Under the pieces are notes generated by a model, which was not told where the DNA came from, made no database searches, and saw only the letters and a list, made by a program, of their open reading frames with translations. A stretch of 56,473 bases of DNA from Verrucomicrobiia bacterium (GTDB taxonomy: Bacteria; Verrucomicrobiota; Verrucomicrobiia; Limisphaerales; UBA11358): positions 1-56,473 of the forward strand of contig JARLJW010000047.1 of the NCBI GenBank assembly GCA_031290985.1, in the 5' to 3' direction. The position numbers and the translations under genes are program-made. Numbering within the stretch: position 1 is the stretch's first letter; each line of letters opens with the position of its first letter. This document shows, piece by piece, positions 8,732 to 16,852 of this stretch.

Positions 8732-9763
8732 CTAGAATTTCCAGACGAGGCCGGCGGTGCCATAGACGGTGGCGCCGGGGTCCAGCCGGGCGACATGGGT
8801 GCCGCTGGTTTGTTCCAAGGTGGAGAGGCCTTGGAATTGTCCGCCGAGATAGGCGCCAAAGTGCCGGGTAAAGTCGAAGCGGAGCGTTGCGCCGACAAAG
8901 CCGCCATAGAGGAGTCCCACTTTGGAGGAATGTCCGCTGGTCAGCGCGGAGCCGCCGACGCCGGGGTTCAATTCCGTATAATCATAATCAATGGAGGCGG
9001 GTGCGAGCGTCAGTCCTGCGCTGGCGGCCAGGCTCAACTGGGAGGTGATGTTCCATTCGGCAAAGGGGCCGAGGCGGATGGTATATAACTGGCCGCTCAA
9101 CCGTTGCTGGCTGGTCTGGCTGGTCAGCGCGGTGGCGGTGGTGCGTGTGGGCGTATCGCCGAGCAAGGTGCCCGGGCCTTGGAACGTTCCATGATAACTG
9201 GCACCGGGCGGCAGTGAACCATTGAGTTGATAGGCATCGGTGGTCACCGTGGTGAACCCCGTGGCGGTGCGATCATCGTGCAGGTCAATATCGGTGTAGC
9301 CAAAGCCGGCTTCAAGTCCCCAGCAGCCCGCCGCTTTCGTGGAGAAGCGGCCGAGAACGCGCTGATAAACGAATTCCAGGCCGGCCTGGGGATCATCGGT
9401 GGTGTTGTTGTGGGACGCAAGCGAGGGGCTTTGGGCCTGGACGGAATGAAATTGCATGGTGTCGCCCACCACCTGCGAGTTGTTTTGGTAGCCCCAGTTC
9501 CAAGTTTGGCCGCCCGCGTTGCCGCTGCTGTCCACGTTGACGTAACCGTCATTGTAGCCATGATTCACCCCGCCGGAGGCCGGTCCGGGATTGCTGGGGT
9601 TACCGATGGAGCGGAGGCGGAAGTCGCCTTTGAAGTTGAAGCCGAAGCGCGGCCCGAGGCTGAAACGGTTCAGGTCTTCGGACTCGGAGGCATCCTGCCC
9701 GTGCAGGACAAGCGGCGCGGCGACGACCAGCGTGAGCGCGGTGGAGAGGGCAATTCGATTCAT
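8732..9763 (-). CDS. Outer-membrane beta-barrel-like protein
   Basis: A 343-residue protein with a cleavable signal (MNRIALSTALTLVVAAPLVLHGQDA). It has alternating hydrophobic/polar strands (GPRFGFNFKGDFRL, YTIRLGPFAEWNI, QLSLAASAGLTLAPA, GFVGATLRFDF, HFGAYLGGQFQG) and ends in a C-terminal phenylalanine (GLVWKF), the usual outer-membrane insertion signal. The family is not identified. It starts 30 nt after the ice-binding-type gene on the same strand, so the two are probably co-transcribed from the element at 11924-11943. An anchoring or transport role for the neighbouring secreted protein is inference. Confidence 0.75.
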   Translation of the reverse strand: MNRIALSTALTLVVAAPLVLHGQDASESEDLNRFSLGPRFGFNFKGDFRLRSIGNPSNPGPASGGVNHGYNDGYVNVDSSGNAGGQTWNWGYQNNSQVVGDTMQFHSVQAQSPSLASHNNTTDDPQAGLEFVYQRVLGRFSTKAAGCWGLEAGFGYTDIDLHDDRTATGFTTVTTDAYQLNGSLPPGASYHGTFQGPGTLLGDTPTRTTATALTSQTSQQRLSGQLYTIRLGPFAEWNITSQLSLAASAGLTLAPASIDYDYTELNPGVGGSALTSGHSSKVGLLYGGFVGATLRFDFTRHFGAYLGGQFQGLSTLEQTSGTHVARLDPGATVYGTAGLVWKF

Positions 9764-9793
9764 AATGGTTAAAGTGGTGAGGGTGGGCGGGAT

Positions 9794-11890
9794 TCAGGGC
9801 AGCGCCAGGACGCGGTAAAAGCGGCTGCCGATGGTGGCGGGTTTGCTTTCGGTTTTGGGCGGGCCGTCGTCATACCACTGCACGCGGTTGGACGGCGCGG
9901 TGATGACGGGAGCGGCGGTCTGCCAGGTTTGCAGATCGCTGCTGTATTGCACGGCATAGCGGTTTCCGGGAATGGCGGAAAATTCGATCAGAAAACGGCC
10001 GGCCAATTGAACGCTGCGATCCACCGCCATAACCGGGCCGGTATTGGTCACGGTGACCGGGGTCGTTTCCTGAACCAGAAAGGCAGGCTGCGGAATGGTC
10101 TGGCGATTGGCGCGATAATATTCGATCAGGAACGTGACGGCGGTGGCGGGGGCGAGGGGAAGCGCATACTGCACGTAGGGAGTGCCGTTGGAGGAGCTGC
10201 CGCCCGCGTTATAAACCTGCACGTCGGCCGGAAGATTCAGGATAAATAGCCGGATCGCCGTGGCGGTGCTGGAACCGTTGTTGGTCACTTGAACGGTCTG
10301 CTCGAACAAGCCGGTCTGCGGATTCAGCGTGATGGGCGAGACGCCCGCACTTAAAAAGACCACGAAAACGTTGGTTGAAACCACGATGGCACTGTCGATG
10401 CCCGTGCCGGTGAGCGTGAGGTTGAAAGGATTATTATTGAGGTCATTGTTCGCGACATGCAGCACGGCGGTCTTCCCGCCGGGGCTGACGGGCGCGAACC
10501 GCACGGTAAACGTGGTGGTGCCGCCGGAGCCCACCGGGGCGGCGGGATTGGCCGTCACCGTGAACAGCGCCGAATTGGAGCCATCAATCGTGATGCCCAA
10601 GCCGGTGAGAGCGGCGGTGCCGCTGTTCGTGATGGTGAAGACAAGGCTGGTGTTGGTGCCAACGGCCACCGGACCGAAGTTTTTGCCGCCGCCGTTGACA
10701 AGGTTGGCGCCGGGAGGCTGCTGAACCACCAGGCCGGGGACGGTGCCGGCGCCCGTGCCGGCGCCGATGAGCGTGATGTTAAAAGGGCTGTTGTTGATGT
10801 CACTGTTTGCAAGGTGCAGCGCGGCGGTCTTCGCACCCGGGCTGACGGGTGCAAAACGAACGGTAAAGGTGGTGGTGCCGCCGGGACTCACCGCGGCGGC
10901 GGGATTGGTGGTCACGCTGAACAGGGTTGAATCCGCGCCATCAATGGTGATGGCCAGGCCGGTGAGATTGGCGCTGCCGGTGTTCGTGATGGTGAAGGTG
11001 TGGCTGGTGTTGGTGCCGACGGCCACGGAACCGAAGTCATTGGTGATGGCACCATTGACCAGGTTGGTGCCGGACGGCTGTTGCACAGCGATGCCCGGGG
11101 CGTTGGTGCCGGGCGCCGCCGCGCCGGTGCCGTTGAAAGTCACCCCGGCACCGAAGGCCAGGGCCCGGCCTTCCAGCGTGCTGCTGGTGTTCATCGTGAT
11201 GGCTTGGTTGGCCAGGATGGTTCCCTTGCAGACCGAGAACGTCCCCAGAACGGCCGAAGTGCCGACCTGCCAGAAAATGTTTTTGGCCTGGGCGCCGCCG
11301 GCCAGGATGACTTTTATCCCGCTGCCCAATTGTAGATCTTGCGCGCATTGAAAGATCCAGACATCGTCCGGTCCGCCGGTGAGGGTGACGTCCGCTCCGG
11401 TGATCAAAGCCGTGGTCGTGAATTTGTAAAGGCCGGGGGCAAGGTTCATCCCGCCGAGGTTTCCGGATCCAGGAATCAATCCGGGATTCAAGTTGGGGCC
11501 CGTGGGGACGGGGGTGCGTCCGGCGGCATCGTTGTATGCGGTGGTAAGATCGTTTTTTGCCGCCGTCAACAGCACCGAAGCAATCACCGCGCAGGGCGGA
11601 CCGCTCGCATCCACCGCATAAATGGTTCCGTTCATTTGGGCGCAGTTCACGCCGATGGCCGACCCGGCGATCGGGCTGGCCCCGACATCGCCATTGATGA
11701 TGCCGCCGCCGGTGGTGGTGATCGCGGCGCCGGAGAGGATGACGAAATGCGCCGTCGAAAGCAGGTCGAGTGGCGCCGGGCCGGCGGCTTCGAGTTGATA
11801 AGGGATGGCCAGGGCCAGCAAAAGCGAAGTTAAGATCCGTCCGGTCGGGCGGGCGGGCGGGCCGCTTTGCGGGGTTTGATTTTTTTCCAT
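9794..11890 (-). CDS. Ice-binding-like (DUF3494) secreted protein with HYDIN/choice-of-anchor-D repeats
   Basis: A 698-residue protein. After a signal ending near LEAAGPAP, residues about 38-265 form a DUF3494 ice-binding-like domain: LLSTAHFVILSGAAITTTGG, INGDVGASPIAGSAIG, then the PGLYKFTTTALITGADVTLTG and AKNIFWQVGTSAVLGTFS segments. Two ~110-residue repeats follow (about 275-385 and 390-500), each with FGSVAVGTNTS...FTITNTG and TTFTVRFAPVSPGAKTA, the ASPM-SPD2-HYDIN/choice-of-anchor-D fold. The C-terminal ~190 residues are of unknown fold and end FYRVLALP. DUF3494 proteins bind ice or act as adhesins. The HYDIN repeats suggest a cell-surface stalk, so an adhesin role is as likely as ice binding. 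Confidence 0.85.
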   Translation of the reverse strand: MEKNQTPQSGPPARPTGRILTSLLLALAIPYQLEAAGPAPLDLLSTAHFVILSGAAITTTGGGIINGDVGASPIAGSAIGVNCAQMNGTIYAVDASGPPCAVIASVLLTAAKNDLTTAYNDAAGRTPVPTGPNLNPGLIPGSGNLGGMNLAPGLYKFTTTALITGADVTLTGGPDDVWIFQCAQDLQLGSGIKVILAGGAQAKNIFWQVGTSAVLGTFSVCKGTILANQAITMNTSSTLEGRALAFGAGVTFNGTGAAAPGTNAPGIAVQQPSGTNLVNGAITNDFGSVAVGTNTSHTFTITNTGSANLTGLAITIDGADSTLFSVTTNPAAAVSPGGTTTFTVRFAPVSPGAKTAALHLANSDINNSPFNITLIGAGTGAGTVPGLVVQQPPGANLVNGGGKNFGPVAVGTNTSLVFTITNSGTAALTGLGITIDGSNSALFTVTANPAAPVGSGGTTTFTVRFAPVSPGGKTAVLHVANNDLNNNPFNLTLTGTGIDSAIVVSTNVFVVFLSAGVSPITLNPQTGLFEQTVQVTNNGSSTATAIRLFILNLPADVQVYNAGGSSSNGTPYVQYALPLAPATAVTFLIEYYRANRQTIPQPAFLVQETTPVTVTNTGPVMAVDRSVQLAGRFLIEFSAIPGNRYAVQYSSDLQTWQTAAPVITAPSNRVQWYDDGPPKTESKPATIGSRFYRVLALP

Positions 11891-11923
11891 TCACAGACCA
11901 TAAATGTTATTCGTCCGCCAACA

Positions 11924-11943
11924 CCATGGGGTGTAACCCTACC
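11924..11943 (-). promoter_or_regulatory. Palindromic regulatory element, copy 5
   Basis: The same 20-mer as copy 1 in gene orientation, ending 33 nt before the ice-binding-type start at 11890. Confidence 0.7.
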
Positions 11944-11953
11944 GGCTGATCAA

Positions 11954-12427
11954 TTATTCCAGCCGCCGGCCGTCCGTTGCGGACGGTCGTTGCCAGTGCG
12001 GCAGCGCAATCGCCGCCGGCCCGGAGCTGCCCATGCGCAAAACATTTTTTACCGCGTCCAACAGCTCGTTGATGGTATAGGGCTTCAGCAGCACCGCCTC
12101 GATCTGCAACTCCGGCTGCCGGGCGAGCACTTCCAAGGGCGAAGTTCCCGTCAGCATGATGACGGGCAGCGTCATGTGCGTGTCATGCAATTGCCGGATC
12201 AATTCCAAGCCCGATAATCTGGGCATGTCGTTGTCCGTGACCAGGAGGTCATAGTGGTTCGATTGCAGTTCGTCCCAGGCGGCGGCCCCGTCGGTGGCGA
12301 CCGCCACCTCATAACCGTGGCTGGTCAGCACCTCGAAGTTGAGCAGGCGGATGCTGCGGTCATCATCCACCACAAGAATGCGCGGCCGGGCATTGGTTTC
12401 CGGCGGCAAAAAAATATTTTCGTTCAT
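11954..12427 (-). CDS. Single-domain response regulator (orphan receiver)
   Basis: A 157-residue CheY-like protein with a ~14-residue leader. The acidic pocket is at DDD21-23, the phospho-acceptor is Asp65 (LLVTDNDMPRLSG), the switch threonine lies in IMLTGTS, and Lys114 is in LLKPY. It has no output domain and a basic, proline-rich tail. Two close paralogues start at 13531 and 27567, all with the unusual TDNDMP/TDNKMP phosphorylation site. It follows the lipoprotein gene at 12506-12676 by 78 nt and may share its element. I infer a phosphorelay intermediate for the hybrid kinases. Confidence 0.85.
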   Translation of the reverse strand: MNENIFLPPETNARPRILVVDDDRSIRLLNFEVLTSHGYEVAVATDGAAAWDELQSNHYDLLVTDNDMPRLSGLELIRQLHDTHMTLPVIMLTGTSPLEVLARQPELQIEAVLLKPYTINELLDAVKNVLRMGSSGPAAIALPHWQRPSATDGRRLE

Positions 12428-12505
12428 GATCTTATAATAAGCGGCGGGCCGGGCGGCGGCCGGGGGTGTTTTCCGTAATCGAGATTTTTCGCCGGTGCAT
12501 GGGCA

Positions 12506-12676
12506 TCAGTGCACGACGATGATGGGCGGGCGGACGACGACCACCGGCGGTCCCACGATGACTTCGGAGCGCACTTCCTCATGGCGTTCGTGGTGGTGGC
12601 GTCCGCCGTCCGCAACAATGCAGCCGGCGGAAGTGAGGAGGATGGTGAGGCCGGCGAGCAACAGGATGGTTTTCAT
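12506..12676 (-). CDS. Small lipoprotein (56 aa)
   Basis: The signal MKTILLLAGLTILLTSAGC ends in a lipobox (TSAGC, cysteine 19). The mature part is 37 residues: a His/Glu-rich stretch (GGRHHHERHEEVRSE), then a valine/proline-rich VIVGPPVVVVRPPIIVV end. The His cluster might bind metal, which is only a suggestion. I chose the ATG at 12676 because it gives a proper lipoprotein signal. A palindromic element lies 48 nt upstream. Confidence 0.7.
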   Translation of the reverse strand: MKTILLLAGLTILLTSAGCIVADGGRHHHERHEEVRSEVIVGPPVVVVRPPIIVVH

Positions 12677-12724
12677 GTTTAAATTTGGTTTCAGGAGAAC
12701 ATTACCTGGCGGGCGGCAACTTCT

Positions 12725-12744
12725 CCATGGGGTGTAACCCGACG
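12725..12744 (-). promoter_or_regulatory. Palindromic regulatory element, copy 6
   Basis: Gene orientation: CGTCGGGTTACACCCCATGG, ending 48 nt before the lipoprotein start at 12676. Confidence 0.65.
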
Positions 12745-12765
12745 AGTTTGATGTGTCCGGCACGG

Positions 12766-12960
12766 TCAGACTTTCGCAATGGCTTGGTTCGTCAGCTCCC
12801 GGCGGGCCCGGGCGAGATCGGCTTCGGTCACGTCGCGCGCGTCACGACCCTTCATCACCGCCAGGGCTTCAGCACGGTCGCGCACCATTTTTGGGGTCAC
12901 CATGACGGAGCCGGTGGCCTTCGCTTTCAAGCCATCTTTTTCCAGGGGGTTTCGGGTCAT
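12766..12960 (-). CDS. Small charged hypothetical protein (64 aa)
   Basis: Not recognised. It is highly charged and helical: MTRNPLEKDGLKAKATG, then VTPKMVRDRAEALAVMKGRDARDV and TEADLARARRELTNQ. The arrangement VT..MV..RA.ALA...GR is reminiscent of small DNA- or RNA-associated regulators, but that is not evidence. It lies between the receiver gene ending at 13028 and the lipoprotein gene, all on the minus strand, and could be read with the receiver. Confidence 0.5.
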   Translation of the reverse strand: MTRNPLEKDGLKAKATGSVMVTPKMVRDRAEALAVMKGRDARDVTEADLARARRELTNQAIAKV

Positions 12961-13027
12961 GATCTCGGCATGGGATGCAAGGCGCGCGGGTGCCGGGGAT
13001 GGAAATGAGCTGCCGTCCGACCGGACT

Positions 13028-13531
13028 TCAAAGTGACAGACGATCGGTCAAAGGCTGGACAGAATAGTTGGACGACGGCACGAATTCGTCCGCGGTGCGG
13101 TTGATGGTGGCCAGGACATTTTTCACGGCGGCCAATAATTCATGAAAGCTGTAGGGCTTGAGCAGGGTTGCATCGATATGCAGCCAAGGATGCCGGTCGA
13201 GATCGTCCTGGGGAATGGTGCTGGTGGCCAGGATGACCGGCAGGGCGAGGCGGGCTTCATGGAGCGATTGCAGCAGTTCAACGCCGGTCAGGTTCGGCAT
13301 GTCATTGTCGGTGACGATGAGGTCGTAGTTTTCATTTTGAATCGCCACCCAGGCGGCGGCCCCGTCCTCGGCGGCGTCCACCTGGAAGCCGGAGAAGGTC
13401 AGGACTTCGGTGTTGAGCCGGCGGATCAGGGGATCGTCTTCCACGACCAGGATGCGCTGGTATGAATTGGGCTGGCGGGGCAGCAGGGTATTGGGTGAAG
13501 TTTCGGATTGTGAAATATATTTGGCAGTCAT
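13028..13531 (-). CDS. Single-domain response regulator (orphan receiver)
   Basis: A 167-residue CheY-like protein. The acidic pocket is EDD31-33, the phospho-acceptor is Asp75 (LIVTDNDMPNLTG), and the conserved lysine is in LLKPYSFHELLAAVKNVL. A 25-residue leader and a ~30-residue tail flank the fold. It is a paralogue of the receivers at 11954 and 27094, especially around TDNDMP and ELLAAVKNVL. The ATG at 13531 was chosen because the upstream extension would translate the control element. No output domain, so a phosphate shuttle or protein-binding role is inferred. Confidence 0.85.
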   Translation of the reverse strand: MTAKYISQSETSPNTLLPRQPNSYQRILVVEDDPLIRRLNTEVLTFSGFQVDAAEDGAAAWVAIQNENYDLIVTDNDMPNLTGVELLQSLHEARLALPVILATSTIPQDDLDRHPWLHIDATLLKPYSFHELLAAVKNVLATINRTADEFVPSSNYSVQPLTDRLSL

Positions 13532-13564
13532 GCGCCGACAATAACCGCGAACAACCGGCGCATA

Positions 13565-13587
13565 CCATGGGGTGTTCCACCCATGAC
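13565..13587 (-). promoter_or_regulatory. Palindromic regulatory element, copy 7
   Basis: Gene-orientation core GGGTGGAACACCCCATGG, with ATG flanks on both sides, ending 33 nt before the receiver start at 13531. Confidence 0.65.
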
Positions 13588-13672
13588 GTGGGTTGTCCAC
13601 CCGCCCCCGGCCGGCGGCACCGCGCCAAAACCAGCGGCAGGGCGGGTGTTCAAAATTGAAAAGTCCTGCCGC

Positions 13673-13783
13673 CGGAGTGCGCCCGTCCCCGGGCGCAGCA
13701 ACTCTCGTTCACCGGGTGATGTGCAATTTACGGAAGCCCTCCGCAGCTTGGACTTGGCTGCGGCCGGGGACGGCCGCCCTCCG
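13673..13783. repeat. Intergenic repeat family A, short form
   Basis: A second short-form copy, starting CGGAGTGCGCCC and ending GGCCGCCCTCCG. It shares with the 8588 copy the internal CAATTTACGGAAGCCC and TGGCTGCGGCCGGG blocks. It separates divergent control elements at 13565 and 13800. Confidence 0.8.
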
Positions 13784-13799
13784 TATTTTGAAAAGACGC

Positions 13800-13819
13800 G
13801 GTAGGGTTACACCCCATGG
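13800..13819 (+). promoter_or_regulatory. Palindromic regulatory element, copy 8
   Basis: The same 20-mer as copy 1, now on the plus strand, ending 72 nt before the plus-strand start at 13892. Its orientation flips with the gene. Confidence 0.7.
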
Positions 13820-13891
13820 CCGGTGGCGGCAGGGCTGTTAGGGTCAAGGTGCTGCACCCGCAGCCTTTTCAAAAATAAACAAATCAAAACC

Positions 13892-14458
13892 ATGAAAAAA
13901 ATAATCATCACTGCCGTGAGTGTCGCCGCCTTTGCGGTGGCGCTCGCGCAAACCGCCCAGGCCGTGCCGATCACCGGCAACGTGGGATTTAGCGGCGCTG
14001 TCCAGCTAAACACCGACAATGTCCAGACCGCCACGGAGGCGCTAACCTGGGTCAACCCGGTGGTCAACGGCGCCTCCGGCTCGTTCAGCGGGATCGCCCA
14101 AGGCACGCCGGTCACGCTGGCCATTCCTTGGTTCTTCAATTCAGGCGCACTGAATAACTTTTGGATGGTGGGAGGATTCACCTTCAACCTGCTGTCCTCG
14201 CATGTTTATTCCCAGGACGGGCTCTTCCTGGATGTCGTCATGAGCGGCACGGTTTCCGGCAACAGCTTTGACCCGACCGCGTTTACCGGAACGTTCCAAG
14301 CGGCCAACCCGCCGGCCAATGGCAATGCGATCTTCACCGGGCGCATGTCGTTCTCGTCCGTTCCGGACGGCGGCAGCACCGTGCTGCTGCTCGGCCTGGC
14401 CTGCATCGGCATGTCCCTGATCAAACGCAAACTCGGGACCGTCACCCCGGTCAGCTAA
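13892..14458 (+). CDS. Secreted protein with VPDSG-CTERM-type sorting signal
   Basis: A 188-residue protein with a signal peptide (MKKIIITAVSVAAFAVALAQTAQA) and a C-terminal VPDGGSTVLLLGLACIGMSLIKRKLG. That end is the tripartite sorting signal (VPDxG motif, membrane helix, basic cluster) of the VPDSG-CTERM group, related to PEP-CTERM and known from Verrucomicrobiota. The middle part (ITGNVGFSGAVQLN... VFTFNLLSSHVYSQ-like strands) is beta-rich and of unknown function. The product is expected to be exported and processed by an exosortase-type system encoded elsewhere. The ATG at 13892 is set by the signal peptide. Confidence 0.85.
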   Translation: MKKIIITAVSVAAFAVALAQTAQAVPITGNVGFSGAVQLNTDNVQTATEALTWVNPVVNGASGSFSGIAQGTPVTLAIPWFFNSGALNNFWMVGGFTFNLLSSHVYSQDGLFLDVVMSGTVSGNSFDPTAFTGTFQAANPPANGNAIFTGRMSFSSVPDGGSTVLLLGLACIGMSLIKRKLGTVTPVS

Positions 14459-14524
14459 GTCATGGTGTCTGCTTGACTGGCCTCGCGGCCGTCAGGCAGG
14501 CACATGGCCGGGCAGAATGCATCA

Positions 14525-14542
14525 GGGGAGAACACCCCATGG
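14525..14542 (+). promoter_or_regulatory. Palindromic regulatory element, copy 9 (variant)
   Basis: Reads GGGGAGAACACCCCATGG. The proximal half CACCCCATGG is intact and the distal half is degenerate. It ends 75 nt before the start at 14618. Confidence 0.6.
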
Positions 14543-14617
14543 CAGATTCCCGGCCGGGGCATAAGTTCACAATGTTGCGGGAGCCGGATTCGTGACCAGA
14601 ACCAGGCTGAACGATTT

Positions 14618-15064
14618 ATGAAAAACAAAAAAATTTCCGGGTTGCTGGTCGCGACGGCCTTGGGCCTGGGCCTGGGCGTGAATGCCCCGGCACAGACCAA
14701 CGGTCCCGCCGCGCCCACCGGCCTGCGGGTCCAAGCCCTCACCGAACTCGCCGAGGCGCAGCCGGTGCCATCGCAATTGGAACCGTCCAAACCGATGCCG
14801 TCGCGTCCCATGCCATCCCAACCGCAGCCGTCCCTGCCAATGCCGGTGGTGCCCGGGCAAGTGCCGCCGACGCCCACCCCGCCCGGTCCGATATATCCGG
14901 GGCAAGGCATCGAGCCGGTGCCGCCGTCGCCGTTTCAACCGGCCCAGCCCGGCCAGCCCGCACCCAACCGTCCGCCACTGTTCACGAACCGCCCACCGGT
15001 GCTGACCAGCCACGCCCCCGTTTTTACGAATCATCCGGCCGAACTGTTGCCGGGTGATATTTGA
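14618..15064 (+). CDS. Secreted proline-rich protein
   Basis: A 148-residue protein with a signal peptide (MKNKKISGLLVATALGLGLGVNAPAQ). The remainder is almost entirely Pro/Gln/Ser, including the repeat PSxPMPSRPMPSQPQPS and a tail of FTNRPPVLTSHAPVFTNHP units. It is disordered and probably periplasmic or surface-associated. No enzymatic motif is seen. Confidence 0.65.
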   Translation: MKNKKISGLLVATALGLGLGVNAPAQTNGPAAPTGLRVQALTELAEAQPVPSQLEPSKPMPSRPMPSQPQPSLPMPVVPGQVPPTPTPPGPIYPGQGIEPVPPSPFQPAQPGQPAPNRPPLFTNRPPVLTSHAPVFTNHPAELLPGDI

Positions 15065-15130
15065 CAACCATTACCGGTGCCTGACCGCTGATCATCAAAG
15101 GGTGCAGCCAACCATTCACCGGCGATCACC

Positions 15131-15159
15131 GGCGCCTCAATTTCCTCCATTGAGGCGCC
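15131..15159. terminator. Strong hairpin between convergent-type spacer and nitroreductase gene
   Basis: The 11-bp arms GGCGCCTCAAT and ATTGAGGCGCC pair perfectly around a 7-nt loop. It lies 70 nt after the proline-rich gene and 73 nt before the nitroreductase start. There is no U-tract on either strand, so intrinsic termination is only a possibility. Confidence 0.4.
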
Positions 15160-15231
15160 GTGTGAATCAGCCACATGCCGCGAGGCGATAAATCCAGTGA
15201 TACGGACGAGTGAAACCGTCAATGACCCATT

Positions 15232-15849
15232 ATGAACCCTAAACAAGCCCATACCGATCATCCCATCTTGAAAGTGCTGGCGGAACGCTGGAGCCCCTAT
15301 GGCTTCGCGGACAAGCCGGTGGCCGCCGCGGATCTGCTTTCCCTGTTTGAAGCGGCGCGCTGGGCGGCGTCTTCGTACAACGAGCAGCCGTGGAGCTATC
15401 TGGTGGCGACCCGGGATGAAGCCGGGAAATTCGGACGGCTGCTCTCGTGCCTGATGGAGGCCAATCAGGCGTGGGCCAAGGCGGCACCGGTGCTGGCGCT
15501 GGGCGTGGTGAGTTTACGTTTCGCGAAAAACGCCCGGGACAACCGCGCGGCGGTGCATGATCTGGGGCTGGCCACGGCGAACCTGACCGTGGAGGCGACG
15601 GCGCGCGGCCTGGCGGTGCATCAGATGATCGGCATCCTGCCGGATCAGGCGCGGACGGTTTTCCAGATCCCGGAATATTTCGAGGCGTGGACGGCCCTGG
15701 CCATTGGTTACCGGGCCGATCCGGCGTTGACGCCGGATGACTTGCGGGAACGTGACCAGGCACCCCGCGCACGCAAGCCGCTGAATGAATTTGTATTCGG
15801 CAGCCAGTGGGGCAAGGCCTCGCCGCTCGTGGTCAAAACCTTTGCGTGA
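15232..15849 (+). CDS. Nitroreductase-family flavoprotein
   Basis: A 205-residue protein of the nitroreductase fold. The N-terminal RWSPYGFADKPV then FEAARWAASSYNEQPWSYLVA block is the FMN phosphate-binding arginine/serine region of the family. The C-terminal GYRADPALTPDDLRERDQAPRARKPLNEFVF is the usual tail. Family members use FMN and NAD(P)H to reduce nitro compounds, quinones or related substrates. It is alone on the plus strand, facing the PKS operon, whose last gene ends 2 nt after its stop. No control element of the shared type was seen before it. Confidence 0.88.
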   Translation: MNPKQAHTDHPILKVLAERWSPYGFADKPVAAADLLSLFEAARWAASSYNEQPWSYLVATRDEAGKFGRLLSCLMEANQAWAKAAPVLALGVVSLRFAKNARDNRAAVHDLGLATANLTVEATARGLAVHQMIGILPDQARTVFQIPEYFEAWTALAIGYRADPALTPDDLRERDQAPRARKPLNEFVFGSQWGKASPLVVKTFA

Positions 15850-15850
15850 A

Positions 15851-16852
15851 TCAGCGGGTGTTGGCAAACGCCACGCGCCAGAACCAGTGGCTGCGGGCGG
15901 CCACCGCGACGAGCGGAGCCGGCAGCGCGGGCGTGAGGATGATCCATTGCAGCCATTTCGCCCAGGCGAGCCGGCGCGCAAAGGCGGCGTCACAATCCCG
16001 CGCAATTTTCGACCGCGCCGCCAGCGGCGCCACCGCCAGTTCCGCGGACTCAAACGCCATGGACATGCCGTTGCCCGTGACCGGTGGAATCATCGTGATG
16101 GCGTCGCCGGCACAAATCCCGTCCCGCCCCGCGGCGGGGTGCGGGCGCAAAGAAATGCCGGCGACGGCACAGAAGGAATCTTCCCTGAACTCCGCGCCAG
16201 CCAGCCGCTGATGCAAGGTTGAACCCGGCCTTCCGCGCAACCGGTCGCGCCCGTTTATGACTTCGCCGTTTTCATTGGCGCACCTGCGAAACAGGCCGCA
16301 GACGTTGACCTCGCCGCCATTAATTTTACACAGGCCGACGTAGCCGTGGGGCGAAACGTGCATTTCCAGATCCGCGGTGAGCGTGACGTTGCGGGCGTGG
16401 ATCTTCAGGCCGAACCAGCCCGCATCGTTTTCGCCGGTCGAGGCGCGCCGGCCCGTGGCGCGGACGGTGCCTTCGCCAAAAGTTTCTTGATGCCGGCGGC
16501 CGGCGCGCAATTCGCCACCCAGCTCGCGGAACCGATGCGCCAGCGCCGCGTCCAAGATGAAGCGGGAAAGGCAGAGGGCCGGCGAAGGCAGCAGGCGCGG
16601 GCCGGTGGCTCCGGCCCCCAAAAAAAAGGCGGCGGTGAGCGTCTTCACCGCCCCGGCTTCATCGAGCACGGTGCGCAGCCCCAGCCGGGCCAGCGCGGCC
16701 TGACCGCGGCCGCTGATGAATTCACCGCAGACGCGGTGACGCGGATAAGTTCCCGCCTCGCAGATCGTCACCGGCACGTCGCGTTGCCGGAGCCCGATGC
16801 CGAGCGTCAAGCCCGCCAGACCGCCGCCGACGATGGTGACCGGTCTAGCCAT
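15851..16852 (-). CDS. FAD-dependent oxidoreductase of the PKS operon
   Basis: A 333-residue protein starting with a Rossmann dinucleotide-binding loop (VTIVGGGLAGLTLGIGL, glycines 9-14), then an acidic strand end CEAG. A late CAGDAITMIPPVTGNGMSMAFESAEL segment is the second FAD-binding motif of the geranylgeranyl-reductase/UbiH-like group. It overlaps the methyltransferase gene by 8 nt (its ATG is at 16852, the upstream stop at 16845), so the two are translationally coupled. In operons of this layout the enzyme usually hydroxylates or oxidises the polyketide product; the substrate here is unknown. Confidence 0.85.
   Translation of the reverse strand: MARPVTIVGGGLAGLTLGIGLRQRDVPVTICEAGTYPRHRVCGEFISGRGQAALARLGLRTVLDEAGAVKTLTAAFFLGAGATGPRLLPSPALCLSRFILDAALAHRFRELGGELRAGRRHQETFGEGTVRATGRRASTGENDAGWFGLKIHARNVTLTADLEMHVSPHGYVGLCKINGGEVNVCGLFRRCANENGEVINGRDRLRGRPGSTLHQRLAGAEFREDSFCAVAGISLRPHPAAGRDGICAGDAITMIPPVTGNGMSMAFESAELAVAPLAARSKIARDCDAAFARRLAWAKWLQWIILTPALPAPLVAVAARSHWFWRVAFANTR

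Noticed and set aside
13673..13783. Small coding frames through family A repeats
   Set aside because: The same frames recur in every repeat copy, have no independent start signals, and lack protein-like conservation outside the repeat.
15131..15159. Certain intrinsic terminator
   Set aside because: The stem is strong but neither strand has a following U-run, so I kept it only as a low-confidence hairpin.
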